Below, piece by piece: positions 18,867 through 27,132 of a DNA stretch of 64,000 nucleotides. A program made the position numbers and the translations under genes. Under the pieces are notes generated by a model. The model searched no databases and was not told the origin of the DNA. It saw nothing but the letters and a program-made list of their open reading frames with translations. Origin of the DNA: a virus; IMG/VR virus record IMGVR_UViG_3300031707_000001, positions 124,001-188,000 of that record; one strand, given 5' to 3'. Numbering within the stretch: position 1 is the first letter of the stretch; every line of letters starts with the position of its first letter.

Positions 18867-18883
18867 CATTTTACGGATAAATA

Positions 18884-18912
18884 TTGACATAAAGCGTTTT
18901 ATGTAATAGACT
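18884..18912 (+). promoter_or_regulatory. Sigma-70-like promoter with operator-like palindrome
   Basis: TTGACA (18884-18889), a 17-base spacer and TAGACT (18907-18912, four matches to TATAAT). The spacer contains CATAAA-gcgt-TTTATG, a 6-bp inverted repeat that could be an operator. It would give the TnpB unit its own transcription inside the tail operon. The 46-residue ORF begins 1 base after the -10, so either transcription starts elsewhere or the second ATG (18919) is used. Confidence 0.5.
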
Positions 18913-19053
18913 ATGCTTATGAAGATAATAAATAAGGCCGCCCAAGCACTTGGTAGACTGGGAAAAGGTAGACCTAAAACGCTTTCAAAAGCAGAACGGA
19001 AACGCCGCTCTGATTGGATGATACATCTTAATGGAATTAGAAAATTACAATGA
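18913..19053 (+). CDS. Small basic protein upstream of tnpB
   Basis: 46 residues from the ATG at 18913, or 44 from the ATG at 18919. The sequence is basic and helical: GRLGKGRPKTLSKAERKRRS, then DWMIHLNGIRKLQ. The KGRPK core resembles an AT-hook, and the whole may bind DNA or RNA. The stop overlaps the tnpB ATG (ATGA), which implies coupled translation. No database family can be claimed from the sequence alone; it may be an accessory or repressor of the TnpB unit. Confidence 0.5.
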   Translation: MLMKIINKAAQALGRLGKGRPKTLSKAERKRRSDWMIHLNGIRKLQ

Positions 19054-20102
19054 TCGTCCGAACACTAAAACTTCGTTTGACAAAAGTGCAAGAAACCATA
19101 CTCAATCAGTGGCTTTGGCATCTTACTGGAGTCTGGAATTGGGCCATTAAGAAGATTGAACACGATGCACACGATAAGATTTATCATTTCAAATTTAACT
19201 TTATTAACCTTGTAGCTAATCATAGTAAATGTATGGGAGTTCCCTCGCACGTTATGCAAGGCATTCTTAGCCAAGCATATTTATCGTGGCAACGTTGTTT
19301 CAAGAAATTGGGCGGAAAACCACACCTTAAAGGACAACGCAATAAGCTTAACTCCATCCCGTTTCCGGATCCAATCAAATTTCCCAAAGATGGCAAAATC
19401 GGTATTCTGGGAATCGGAAAGGTCAGATTTTACAAACAGGATCTTCCTGATGCTAAAATCAAATGTGGGCGTATTGTTCACAGAGCGTCAGGTTGGTACC
19501 TTTGTTTATGGTTTGATTGTGACCACAAGTTTTTTGTAAAGCAAACAGATAAAGCTGTTGGTATCGATCCTGGCTTCAAAACTTTGCTAACGCTTTCCGA
19601 TGGCGTTAAAATTGAGAACCCGAGAGAACTTCATAGGGGTTCTGAACGTTTAGCACAAGCGCAACGAGGCAAACGTAAGCATCTTTCGGCTCGTTTGCAG
19701 GAACGTCAAGCCAATCGTCGGAGAGACCGAAACCACAAGATTTCCAGAAAGCTTGTTGAGAATTACAAGACTATATGCTATTCTGATGACAGTTTCAAAG
19801 GGATGGTAAAGCGTTTTGGAAAAAGCGTTAGCGAGGCAGGACTATCACAATTGGTACAAATGCTTGCGTACAAGTGCCGTACAGGCAGTCGTGAGCTAGT
19901 GCCAGTTGAATCTTTCAATACCACCAAGACCTGCTCGGTTTGCGGAGCCCTAACCGGCCCCACAGGACTTAGCGGGCTTGCGGTAAGGCAATGGACGTGC
20001 TCCGCTTGTGGGGCGGATTTGGACCGGGACATTAATGCGGCCCAAAACGTTTTGTTTGCCGGGCTCGGAGCGAGCCACTTGACAGAAATCCCCGGAGGTT
20101 AA
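19050..20102 (+). CDS. tnpB: TnpB (IS200/IS605-type RNA-guided nuclease) with altered RuvC-II
   Basis: 350 residues. The N-terminal helical domain is followed by the RuvC-like core. RuvC-I is AVGIDPGFKTLL (D173). RuvC-II should have Glu in the pattern ..VVEDLN..KGM, but here the aligned segment is ICYSDDSFKGM, so Ser245 replaces Glu with Asp246/Asp247 beside it. A zinc ribbon uses CSVC (295-298) and CSAC (317-320), and RuvC-III is DLDRDINAA (D326). Family knowledge: TnpB cuts DNA with an omega RNA encoded at its 3' end and helps IS elements persist; some phage TnpB relatives are nuclease-dead repressors (TldR). Nearby Asp may substitute for the missing Glu, as in TnpB subgroups with rearranged catalytic sites, so activity is undecided. 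No TnpA is present. Confidence 0.9.
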   Translation: MIVRTLKLRLTKVQETILNQWLWHLTGVWNWAIKKIEHDAHDKIYHFKFNFINLVANHSKCMGVPSHVMQGILSQAYLSWQRCFKKLGGKPHLKGQRNKLNSIPFPDPIKFPKDGKIGILGIGKVRFYKQDLPDAKIKCGRIVHRASGWYLCLWFDCDHKFFVKQTDKAVGIDPGFKTLLTLSDGVKIENPRELHRGSERLAQAQRGKRKHLSARLQERQANRRRDRNHKISRKLVENYKTICYSDDSFKGMVKRFGKSVSEAGLSQLVQMLAYKCRTGSRELVPVESFNTTKTCSVCGALTGPTGLSGLAVRQWTCSACGADLDRDINAAQNVLFAGLGASHLTEIPGG

Positions 20103-20103
20103 T

Positions 20104-21552
20104 ATGGGGGGTGCTCAGTTTCTCACGTCTAATCTGCAGATAGCTTATCCTTTCCGGGAGAACGCTTCCGGATTGGCACGTACGGTTCCATCTACTCACG
20201 GCGGTGCCGCCTCTCTTCCGTTAGATTTCCTTGTCGATGCTTACTTCTCGATTCGAGCAGACGACAGCTTATTGTATCTAAAAGAAATAAGTGCACTTGG
20301 GGGTACACAATATTCACTTGTCTTTGCCAACGTAGGTGGTACTCTGCAAGCATCAGTAACGGTGGATGTGGCGGGTTGGTCGCCTTTGATATCCTACGAT
20401 AGGGTCTCTGTTGAAGACGTATCCCACGGAGTTTATGGCAAACTGGTAATCTACATACCCTCAGCATTGGCTTATCTGGCAGGAACTGTCGGTACAGACA
20501 GCTTCGGCAATGGGTTGCCATTGGAGAATTCTGTAGCGGTACCACGCAATGCTTGTGTAGATACTTTTGAGTTATATGATGTGCTTCCACCTGTGCCCGA
20601 TCCGGATACGCCTGGTCCCATCAACGGAAACGTACGATTGACCAGCGGATATAACGTTGTTACGGAACTTGAAGCTGTAGCAGCCCAGGATTTGACAAAC
20701 ATCAACCTTTCAGCATCGCCTAAAAACCAGGCTCCTTGCACGCACGAGGATTCAACATACGTCAAAGGACTTATGCAGTTGCTTCCGGACGAGAATGGTA
20801 ACATACAGATTACCAGCGGCGATGACGGTTGCTATTCGATCGTCTTTGTATCGGCTACGGTAATGCAGATCCAAGGCACATGTACAGCTTGTTGTACGTG
20901 CGATGACTATAAGAACGTTGCAACCGCTTTGGAGAATTTGCTGATTAGGGCCAAGGCGGCTTTGGATATCTTGGACGATGCACACCACAACCCATTCCAC
21001 GGATATTCGTACGGAGTCGAGTATTTCAACAGCGTGGTGGCGCCGGAACGCATAGTGCCCAAGTTGTTGGCAACTGGGCACGCAGGAGCGGCTTGGTCCC
21101 AGGATCCTACTCTCCGAAGTGGTTCGTTGCAGTTGGCCACAATAACGCTTATTGTTCGACACAACTGGCGCTACAAGTATATGTTGATTACAAACTATAC
21201 GTTTGCTACGTCTGGCATGTCTGAAGTAGTTTCCTTGCGGGAATGGAGCACAACAAAGAATGGAACCGACAAGGTGATCTATAGGGGACCATTGACAAAC
21301 CTGGTTGGATTCAATTACTCTGGTGTGTTTCCGGTACCTCCGCCTTATCCATGGAATGCACTGCAGCAGTTGGGCCGGGGAGAGGAAATCCAGCATCATC
21401 TGTTGATCGAAGTTCCGTACTATGATGCTTCACCTATTACCTGGCATGTTCAGATTTCAGCAACCGCACAAGGCTTCAATGCCGTCGATGGTGGCGGTGC
21501 TCCTATCATTCTTGAATCTATGCCGTTGACGCAAAGCATGTTATTCACATGA
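20104..21552 (+). CDS. YPF-motif tail protein, paralogue 2 of 5 (long form)
   Basis: 482 residues with SD ggaggt just before the ATG. The N-terminal motif is FLTSNLQIAYPFRENAS, matching the family pattern, and the sequence LPVDFLVDAY-like LPLDFLVDAYFSI follows, as in paralogue 4. A shared element LPDENGNIQITSGDDG lies near residue 230. It is followed by a Cys-rich CTACCTCDDYKN segment and a helix. The C-terminal 200 residues form a large beta-rich domain absent from the shorter paralogues, a possible receptor-binding or fibre head. The start overlaps the end of the TnpB insertion. No enzymatic motif was seen. Confidence 0.52.
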   Translation: MGGAQFLTSNLQIAYPFRENASGLARTVPSTHGGAASLPLDFLVDAYFSIRADDSLLYLKEISALGGTQYSLVFANVGGTLQASVTVDVAGWSPLISYDRVSVEDVSHGVYGKLVIYIPSALAYLAGTVGTDSFGNGLPLENSVAVPRNACVDTFELYDVLPPVPDPDTPGPINGNVRLTSGYNVVTELEAVAAQDLTNINLSASPKNQAPCTHEDSTYVKGLMQLLPDENGNIQITSGDDGCYSIVFVSATVMQIQGTCTACCTCDDYKNVATALENLLIRAKAALDILDDAHHNPFHGYSYGVEYFNSVVAPERIVPKLLATGHAGAAWSQDPTLRSGSLQLATITLIVRHNWRYKYMLITNYTFATSGMSEVVSLREWSTTKNGTDKVIYRGPLTNLVGFNYSGVFPVPPPYPWNALQQLGRGEEIQHHLLIEVPYYDASPITWHVQISATAQGFNAVDGGGAPIILESMPLTQSMLFT

Positions 21553-22250
21553 GAGATGTATCCTACATACAGTGGTGCAACGAGAACGCTGGTCGGGCTT
21601 ATCCGTTAGCAGAAACGGCTTCTCGAAAGGACAATGATGGAAACGTCATGCCTGACAACATTCTTCTGGACATGTGTTTGTTGGTGCCACCTATCCATGC
21701 CGATTGCTTTGTCAGTTCGATGCGTGTGACAGACAACATCATTTCCTTTGGTATCAGTTCGTCTACCAGCGGGTTGTTTGTGTTTACAGCTGCCTGGGCC
21801 AATATACAGTCAGGCGATTTTTCTGAATGGCTGTCTTATCCGTTGTCGCCGGTAATCGAAGACATCAGCGGATGGGTTGTACTGAATCGGAAAGAACCCG
21901 GCATGACAGGATACTGGAGGTTTTCGTCTAGCATACAGAGCGGTATTGAGACCCGGGCACTTAGGATCGTGGATAGTTTGCCCATTCGTAGTATCATTCG
22001 GAAGGATATGAATCCCTTGTTCTACATGGGTGGGGTAGTCAAGTTGCAGAGCGGCTCAGGAGTACAGATTGTCCGGGACGACGTCAACCCACAAAAGATA
22101 CTTGTGAAATTGACTCCGGACGCTAAAACGGCCATGCTTAGCCCATGCAATAAGCCGGCCGACGCAAAAATTTGTGGCGTGCCACCATTGCGGTCAATCA
22201 ATGGCGTTTGTCCTGATGAAAACGGCAAGATCACCATAAGGTTTGAATAA
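21549..22250 (+). CDS. YPF-motif tail protein, paralogue 3 of 5 (short form)
   Basis: 233 residues, overlapping the previous gene by 4 bases (ATGA). The N-terminal motif is WCNENAGRAYPLAETAS (Phe replaced by Leu). The body is beta-rich. The last 20 residues are SINGVCPDENGKITIRF, matching the INGxxxxD element of paralogues 1 and 5, after which the protein ends. It therefore looks like the common core without a C-terminal extension. The next gene starts at its stop codon. Confidence 0.52.
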   Translation: MRDVSYIQWCNENAGRAYPLAETASRKDNDGNVMPDNILLDMCLLVPPIHADCFVSSMRVTDNIISFGISSSTSGLFVFTAAWANIQSGDFSEWLSYPLSPVIEDISGWVVLNRKEPGMTGYWRFSSSIQSGIETRALRIVDSLPIRSIIRKDMNPLFYMGGVVKLQSGSGVQIVRDDVNPQKILVKLTPDAKTAMLSPCNKPADAKICGVPPLRSINGVCPDENGKITIRFE

Positions 22251-23377
22251 TGCAACCCATACTATTAGGCGAATATAGAAATCAGAACAGCCGGCGAAAC
22301 TATCCGTTCCGGGATGGTGCTTCGTTGACGGATCAGACTGGTGTAGTGTTGCCAACTGATTTCTTGATTGATGCCTACATCTTTCCCATTGTCCTTCGGG
22401 AATCTGACACCGATCTTCGGGTAACCCAACCTATTGGCGACAGCATTTTTATATCCAAGATCGATCTCACTGAAAGAAAGATCTACATCAACAGCGTGTT
22501 AAGTGGCGTGGTATACGGCATTGCCGAATTCGAAGAGGGCGTGTATACAGCCTACGTCTATGAAGAGCCCAACTACCATCGGCAGATCGGCGTATTGGTA
22601 TTTGGAGACGGCTTGACTGCCGTTCTTCACGGAGCACCTGTACGCACCTTTGTGCCGTGGGCAACATCGTTTACTCCTTCAACCTTTACTATTCTGGACC
22701 AGGTTGGTGTACGAGGCTTTCTACTGGAAGATGGGTCGCTGATAACCGGTGACGTGATCATCGAAGGCCAAGATGGCATTGAGATAACCAGTTACATTAG
22801 TGGTGGCAGTAATACGTTGAAGTTTGAAGTAACAGGGCAGGCACCAGCCAAAGAAGCATGTGCTCCAAGTCAATGTCCGTTTATCAAGGAAATCTGCTTC
22901 GAACGGGCGGACGATAGTGAATTCATGATTGCTCAGCAGAGTACCAATACGGTCAATCTCAATGCGTTTGGGTTTACGTTGGACGATATCTGTGCTGCAC
23001 AGAAGGCACAGGTATTGCCCGATGAAGATGGCAATCTGCCGGCAGCGCCCAAAGCTGGGGATGATCCTTGTGGTACGATACCTACGCCGCCGGTACCGCC
23101 TACGCCTGTTGTGACGGCGCCGATTTGTTTCACCTTGGAGGGTTTGGGTGGAAACATCTTCATCATGACACCGTCAGCCCCTGGCGCTCGTAATCCGGTG
23201 GGCGTGAAGGAAGTAGATCAAAGTGGAAGTCAGTCGCTGGTACGTATCATTCAGGACAAGCCAATAGCTGGGTACCAGGAAATTACTGAACTGACCAATC
23301 AGGTAGCTACACCGCCTTATCTGGCGGGTGGGCTTGTTGTCTATTTCAAGGGCCTCAGAACCCAGAAGAGGAATTAA
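22250..23377 (+). CDS. YPF-motif tail protein, paralogue 4 of 5
   Basis: 375 residues, ATG sharing one base with the previous stop. The motif is YRNQNSRRNYPFRDGAS, and LPTDFLIDAYIF follows as in paralogue 2. Near residue 180 a Gly-rich element (GQDGIEITSYISGGSNTLKF) resembles the ligand-facing repeats of phage fibres. A Pro-rich linker (PTPPVPPTPVV, about residues 285-296) joins a C-terminal beta-rich domain. Cysteines are present in CAPSQCPFIKEICF. The linker suggests a two-domain protein with an exposed tip. Function is inferred from the family context. Confidence 0.52.
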   Translation: MQPILLGEYRNQNSRRNYPFRDGASLTDQTGVVLPTDFLIDAYIFPIVLRESDTDLRVTQPIGDSIFISKIDLTERKIYINSVLSGVVYGIAEFEEGVYTAYVYEEPNYHRQIGVLVFGDGLTAVLHGAPVRTFVPWATSFTPSTFTILDQVGVRGFLLEDGSLITGDVIIEGQDGIEITSYISGGSNTLKFEVTGQAPAKEACAPSQCPFIKEICFERADDSEFMIAQQSTNTVNLNAFGFTLDDICAAQKAQVLPDEDGNLPAAPKAGDDPCGTIPTPPVPPTPVVTAPICFTLEGLGGNIFIMTPSAPGARNPVGVKEVDQSGSQSLVRIIQDKPIAGYQEITELTNQVATPPYLAGGLVVYFKGLRTQKRN

Positions 23378-23378
23378 C

Positions 23379-24155
23379 ATGCCACGTCAAGTTGAATGGT
23401 TGAATGCAAATGCCTACCGACGTTATCCGTTCGTCGAAGATCAGCAACTGGTATCTGGAAGCTTGACCATGGACGATTCCGTGATCCTGGACTTCAGTGG
23501 TGTCAGTTATCTTCAAGATCCTCGCCCAGTGGCCCTGCAGAGCGTTATGATTATACCAGGTACTCCCAAACAGGGCGTCTTCACTTTCATGTATGTAGGT
23601 GGTCCCGCCGTGTACAATCCATTCAGTTTTATTGTACCGGAGAATGCGGCTGTGCCTTACCAGGCTGTCTTGCACACCGTTGAGGCACATTATTTGGTTT
23701 GTGTTTTTGGGGAGGGACTACAGTCTTTTCTTCAGAATGCTCCAGGAACGTACGTATTTGCCGGACTCCCACAGATCGAGCCGGCGTTGGTTTCCTTTCA
23801 ACCTAATCACCGGGTAACGAATATAGTAGGAACCGGAGCGGGAAGTATAGACCTCGGTAACGGCATGATCCTTCTTGAAGAAGGACATAACTGTCAGATA
23901 GACCTCAACTGGTATTTGAATGCCATTAGTATTTCAGCTATACGTGGAGCTGGCGCAGGGATTGATTGCGCTCCAGTTACAACTGGTGTATTATTGTGCG
24001 AGGATGTTCTCTTGCGCATTAACGGAATGCACGGGAACGATCAAGGGGATTTTATCTTAGGCGGGGGCCCTGGTGTGGAAGTAATTGGCGTGCCAGACGA
24101 GCATAAGGTCATCATTAGGGCCAAGACGTTTGACGAACGCCAGTGTGGAGATTAG
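23379..24155 (+). CDS. YPF-motif tail protein, paralogue 5 of 5
   Basis: 258 residues from the ATG at 23379; the in-frame start at 23328 lies inside the previous gene. SD gaggaa is 5 bases upstream. The motif is WLNANAYRRYPFVEDQQ. The shared element near the C-terminus is RINGMHGNDQGDFILGGGPG, followed by VEVIGVPDEHKVIIRA. It lacks the Cys-rich coiled-coil tail of paralogue 1. Together with the preceding genes it forms a five-gene tandem family that probably arose by duplication. Confidence 0.52.
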   Translation: MPRQVEWLNANAYRRYPFVEDQQLVSGSLTMDDSVILDFSGVSYLQDPRPVALQSVMIIPGTPKQGVFTFMYVGGPAVYNPFSFIVPENAAVPYQAVLHTVEAHYLVCVFGEGLQSFLQNAPGTYVFAGLPQIEPALVSFQPNHRVTNIVGTGAGSIDLGNGMILLEEGHNCQIDLNWYLNAISISAIRGAGAGIDCAPVTTGVLLCEDVLLRINGMHGNDQGDFILGGGPGVEVIGVPDEHKVIIRAKTFDERQCGD

Positions 24156-24156
24156 C

Positions 24157-25302
24157 ATGCGTTCAGCCTTTCATTTCAGCAGCGAATGTACAGTTATGGC
24201 AGTAAGCGTGGATATCTATAACTTCACGCCCAGCGGACTGCCTTTCTGTAGCATTCCCCCGTTTACAACACCCACAATGATTCCACGGGAACCACAGATC
24301 ATACTGCCACCCGTTGTTCCTCCCGATTTGTGTCACTGTATTACGTTTCTTTCGGCCGATACTACCATTCGTGTTGGAGGAGACATATCAACGCCTGCCT
24401 TCAATGTAGACATTCGTCGGTGTACTGAAGACTGCTGCAATCAGCAATTCAGCGTGCGTGGGACTTTGGATATTCCTTGTATGCCATTCAACGTGCAGTT
24501 GGACAAGACAATCCACGTAGGCAGTATGCCTGCTGTAAATTTTACTGGGGGTATGGTTGCCGGAACAGCTGGCGAATGCAGACTTAGCTTGAACCTAGAC
24601 ATTCAGATTCCCGGTGTAACCCCTGTCAATCTAGAAATGACGATTGGTGAGGTAATTATTAGTGTGGGTACTATTCCTTCGTTGGGGTTGGATTTTACCC
24701 AGCCGGCGCCCAACGTATGGGAGTTAGATGCTCATATTCGGTTTCCGTTAGGAGGGTCGACGCCACCCATACCTGTTTCCATTTGCAACTTGTTCACGGC
24801 AACAGCTATGGTAAGCGTACACGGATCAGGAATTTTCCAGGCCGATTTGTACTTCGGAGCATCGTGTACTTTGTACGGATCGTTCTATGTAAGCTTTCCA
24901 CATTTTAGCGGTGGCAGTGGAAATTTCAGTTGTGGTTTGTTGGAGGCTGGTTATGACATAGCCATTTATCCTACTGCTGGTCGATGCCTGATCCAACATA
25001 CAATCCCAGATTGGCAAACGCATGCTCGTACCTACAATGCAATAAACAATTTGACGGGTGGCGATGGGGGGACACTTTTTGGTATCTGGAGAGAGTTACA
25101 CTTTGTGCAGGATACGCCGTTTCGTGGACATTACACTATAGATATATCAACCTATGGAACGCATAAGTGGGGCGATGAATATGGCTTTGGCAATATTTTT
25201 GTGCTTCCGAGAGGTGGATTGCCTCGACAAGTTCTTCAAAGAGTGAATAACTTTTGGGAAGGTGATCATTTTACCTGGGATTGGGTGCGTGTCCACGATT
25301 AG
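24157..25302 (+). CDS. Cys-rich virion-type protein
   Basis: 381 residues starting MRSAFHFSSECTVMAVSVDI, one base after the previous stop. The body is beta-rich with repeated Pro and Cys positions (CHCITFL, RRCTEDCCNQQF, SSSC-like AASCTLYGSF). There is no classical signal peptide, so the cysteines are not explained by secretion. A C-terminal domain contains GDGGTLFGIWRELHFVQDT. It continues the gene series of YPF proteins but lacks their N-terminal motif, so it is a different component of the same structure. Its family is unknown. Confidence 0.45.
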   Translation: MRSAFHFSSECTVMAVSVDIYNFTPSGLPFCSIPPFTTPTMIPREPQIILPPVVPPDLCHCITFLSADTTIRVGGDISTPAFNVDIRRCTEDCCNQQFSVRGTLDIPCMPFNVQLDKTIHVGSMPAVNFTGGMVAGTAGECRLSLNLDIQIPGVTPVNLEMTIGEVIISVGTIPSLGLDFTQPAPNVWELDAHIRFPLGGSTPPIPVSICNLFTATAMVSVHGSGIFQADLYFGASCTLYGSFYVSFPHFSGGSGNFSCGLLEAGYDIAIYPTAGRCLIQHTIPDWQTHARTYNAINNLTGGDGGTLFGIWRELHFVQDTPFRGHYTIDISTYGTHKWGDEYGFGNIFVLPRGGLPRQVLQRVNNFWEGDHFTWDWVRVHD

Positions 25303-25316
25303 CATGGAGACCAATT

Positions 25317-26417
25317 ATGCCTGCTCCTCTTAATCCTTTTACCCCGATAACGGACGGAACAGATTTGCAAGACAAAAAGATAATCAATGAGATTATCCTT
25401 GCTTTGTATGAACGTCGTAAAGCCTATGACGAGTATCCGCCTCCTCCAGCTCCAGACTCTATTCCGTCCGGTTATAAATCGGCAGCGTACTATCGTGAGG
25501 CCGGGGATTCGCTTCAATCTCAAGGCCTGTGGTGGGAGTTACAAGTTTATCTGTCTGGGCGTATTGGATATTTCATCGACGATCTCCAACCTATAGCACC
25601 AGGAAATACAAGTTTCAAGTATCTGGATTTCAAAACTTTATGTGATCCTTCTCACGCTAATATATGCGATCCTGCCAATCCCACAACACGTTATGGTTTC
25701 AGGAGAGTTCCTTATGGAAACGCTTGGCCTACCGATTGGACCGATTATGGTGATGCACAATATAAGTATTGGAGCGAACCCCCGGGTACGGGAGGCAATG
25801 TTCAAACTGACGACATACTCGGTCCTTGGTTGTTTGTTGATCTTCAAAGGGCATTAAGCGCAATGAAGTGGACAGCATTTGCCGGTGATTGGAATAGCAA
25901 TGAACCTCTTAGCTGGTGGATACAAACATCAGCATCGAGTTCTCCGATTTGTTCTACTGCACTCACAAATCACGATAATTCTTGGTCTGATCCATCATCT
26001 AAGGATATTCCGGGTTATCATTATGAGGTAGTAGCAAAAGGAACTAAGGTTAGTGGATCATATGCGTTTTATTCAGTACGCTACGCTTTTGGTCGCCCCT
26101 GGCTATACCAACCTCCAACTTTTCGTAAAAGTGCATACAGTTTGTATGTGATTCCTGAACCTGTTCAATTCTTTGATACTTTCAAAGATATAGATAGTTG
26201 GACTCCGCCACTTGTTCAGGGACAAATATACAAACTTGAAGACAACCCTGTGGTGTCTGATGCTGCACCCAGAAACAGCCCAAATACTTTTGGAAATTAC
26301 AACGGCGCACCGGTAGAAGCTGCTGGGCTGGGTTGTAGTCCGGATGTTTTAGGTCAATATAGTGTAGCATTCAGCGATACGTATTGGATTTTGAAATGGG
26401 AATTTGCTAATGCATAA
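25317..26417 (+). CDS. Hypothetical protein at end of tail block
   Basis: 366 residues from the ATG at 25317 (MPAPLNPFTPITDGTDLQDK). An in-frame start at 25281 lies inside the upstream gene. The N-terminal 70 residues are helical and Pro-rich (YDEYPPPPAPDSIPSGYKS), followed by a Trp/Tyr-rich region (WTDYGDAQYKYWSEPPGTGG). No catalytic motif, signal peptide or membrane segment. The codon use is more AT-rich than in the YPF genes, suggesting a different origin. It may be a fibre tip or accessory virion protein. Confidence 0.45.
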   Translation: MPAPLNPFTPITDGTDLQDKKIINEIILALYERRKAYDEYPPPPAPDSIPSGYKSAAYYREAGDSLQSQGLWWELQVYLSGRIGYFIDDLQPIAPGNTSFKYLDFKTLCDPSHANICDPANPTTRYGFRRVPYGNAWPTDWTDYGDAQYKYWSEPPGTGGNVQTDDILGPWLFVDLQRALSAMKWTAFAGDWNSNEPLSWWIQTSASSSPICSTALTNHDNSWSDPSSKDIPGYHYEVVAKGTKVSGSYAFYSVRYAFGRPWLYQPPTFRKSAYSLYVIPEPVQFFDTFKDIDSWTPPLVQGQIYKLEDNPVVSDAAPRNSPNTFGNYNGAPVEAAGLGCSPDVLGQYSVAFSDTYWILKWEFANA

Positions 26418-26429
26418 AGGAGAAATAAA

Positions 26430-26831
26430 ATGTCAGTAAGCATCACAGTAAAGTATTATCGAAGCGAGCCAACACCGTTGCTTCAAAGTTACGACCTCAA
26501 AGCCGTAGTTGAAGCAGCAACAGATATGCCCAAGGAAATCTTCGTCTTCCAGCGGGGCGTGGCACCGGCAACCCCTGACGGTGTACAGCCGCCGGGCGAT
26601 CGTTTTGTCTGCATCGCTGACCCGGTGGACCTGGAAGAGTTTCCTCCGAATGCTCCGGCGCTTGATGTGGAGATGCCGTACTACCGCCTCAAGGAAGTCA
26701 CGGTGCGCTTTCGCAGCCTCACGGAATTGGAGTACACTCGGGAGCTCATGGACGAGGATATTCGCCGCCTGGTGAATGCACTGAAAGCGACAGAGACACT
26801 GCCCGTGACGGAAGAAATCGTGTATGACTAG
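26430..26831 (+). CDS. Small conserved-looking hypothetical protein
   Basis: 133 residues with a strong SD (aaaggag) 8 bases upstream. It starts MSVSITVKYYRSEPTPLLQS and is mixed alpha/beta, with a Pro-rich loop (PDGVQPPGDRF) and a helical C-terminus (LMDEDIRRLVNALKATETLP). It overlaps the next gene by 8 bases. Base composition is GC-richer than both neighbours. No family was recognised; a virion or chaperone role would fit the position. Confidence 0.45.
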   Translation: MSVSITVKYYRSEPTPLLQSYDLKAVVEAATDMPKEIFVFQRGVAPATPDGVQPPGDRFVCIADPVDLEEFPPNAPALDVEMPYYRLKEVTVRFRSLTELEYTRELMDEDIRRLVNALKATETLPVTEEIVYD

Positions 26832-27132
26832 ACCTGTTATTCTTTCAGAAACGATGGTGCTGAAGGCATTGGCTGATCCAAAGTTTATAGCCCAAGCACC
26901 AGAATTTTCGGGTCTCCAGAGCAGGGCTAAAAGCCTGCCGCCCAAGCCATCAGGCTGTAGGCACTGTTACCAGGTTCGAGCTGTTACATCTTTACTGCGG
27001 GACTTCATCTATATGGCTATGGCGCTATCAGAGGAACCACGAGCACGAATGAAGAAGTACTTTGGGATCGAAGCCCTTATGTTAAATACGCACAATCCGA
27101 AAACCAATCAAGTCGAGGTAAAGATCATATGA
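26824..27132 (+). CDS. Small hypothetical protein with CxxC pair
   Basis: 102 residues, overlapping both neighbours. The middle contains GCRHCYQVRAVTSLLRDFIY, with one CxxC pair that could contribute to metal binding. It is otherwise helical and basic. The ATGA overlap with the methyltransferase gene (27129) suggests they are translated together. No family was recognised. Confidence 0.42.
   Translation: MTRPVILSETMVLKALADPKFIAQAPEFSGLQSRAKSLPPKPSGCRHCYQVRAVTSLLRDFIYMAMALSEEPRARMKKYFGIEALMLNTHNPKTNQVEVKII

Larger units (their letters stand above)
18867..20103 (+). mobile_element. TnpB-type insertion with small upstream ORF
   Basis: This segment interrupts a run of ATGA-coupled paralogous genes, and the only sizeable gap in that run is here. 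It holds a promoter, a 46-residue ORF and a tnpB gene, but no TnpA Y1 transposase. The downstream gene's SD (ggaggt) overlaps the tnpB stop. A short hairpin (ggctc/gagcc) lies at about 20061-20075 near the tnpB end, as in IS605-type right ends. The exact element ends were not resolved; boundaries given are the flanking gene ends. Confidence 0.6.
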
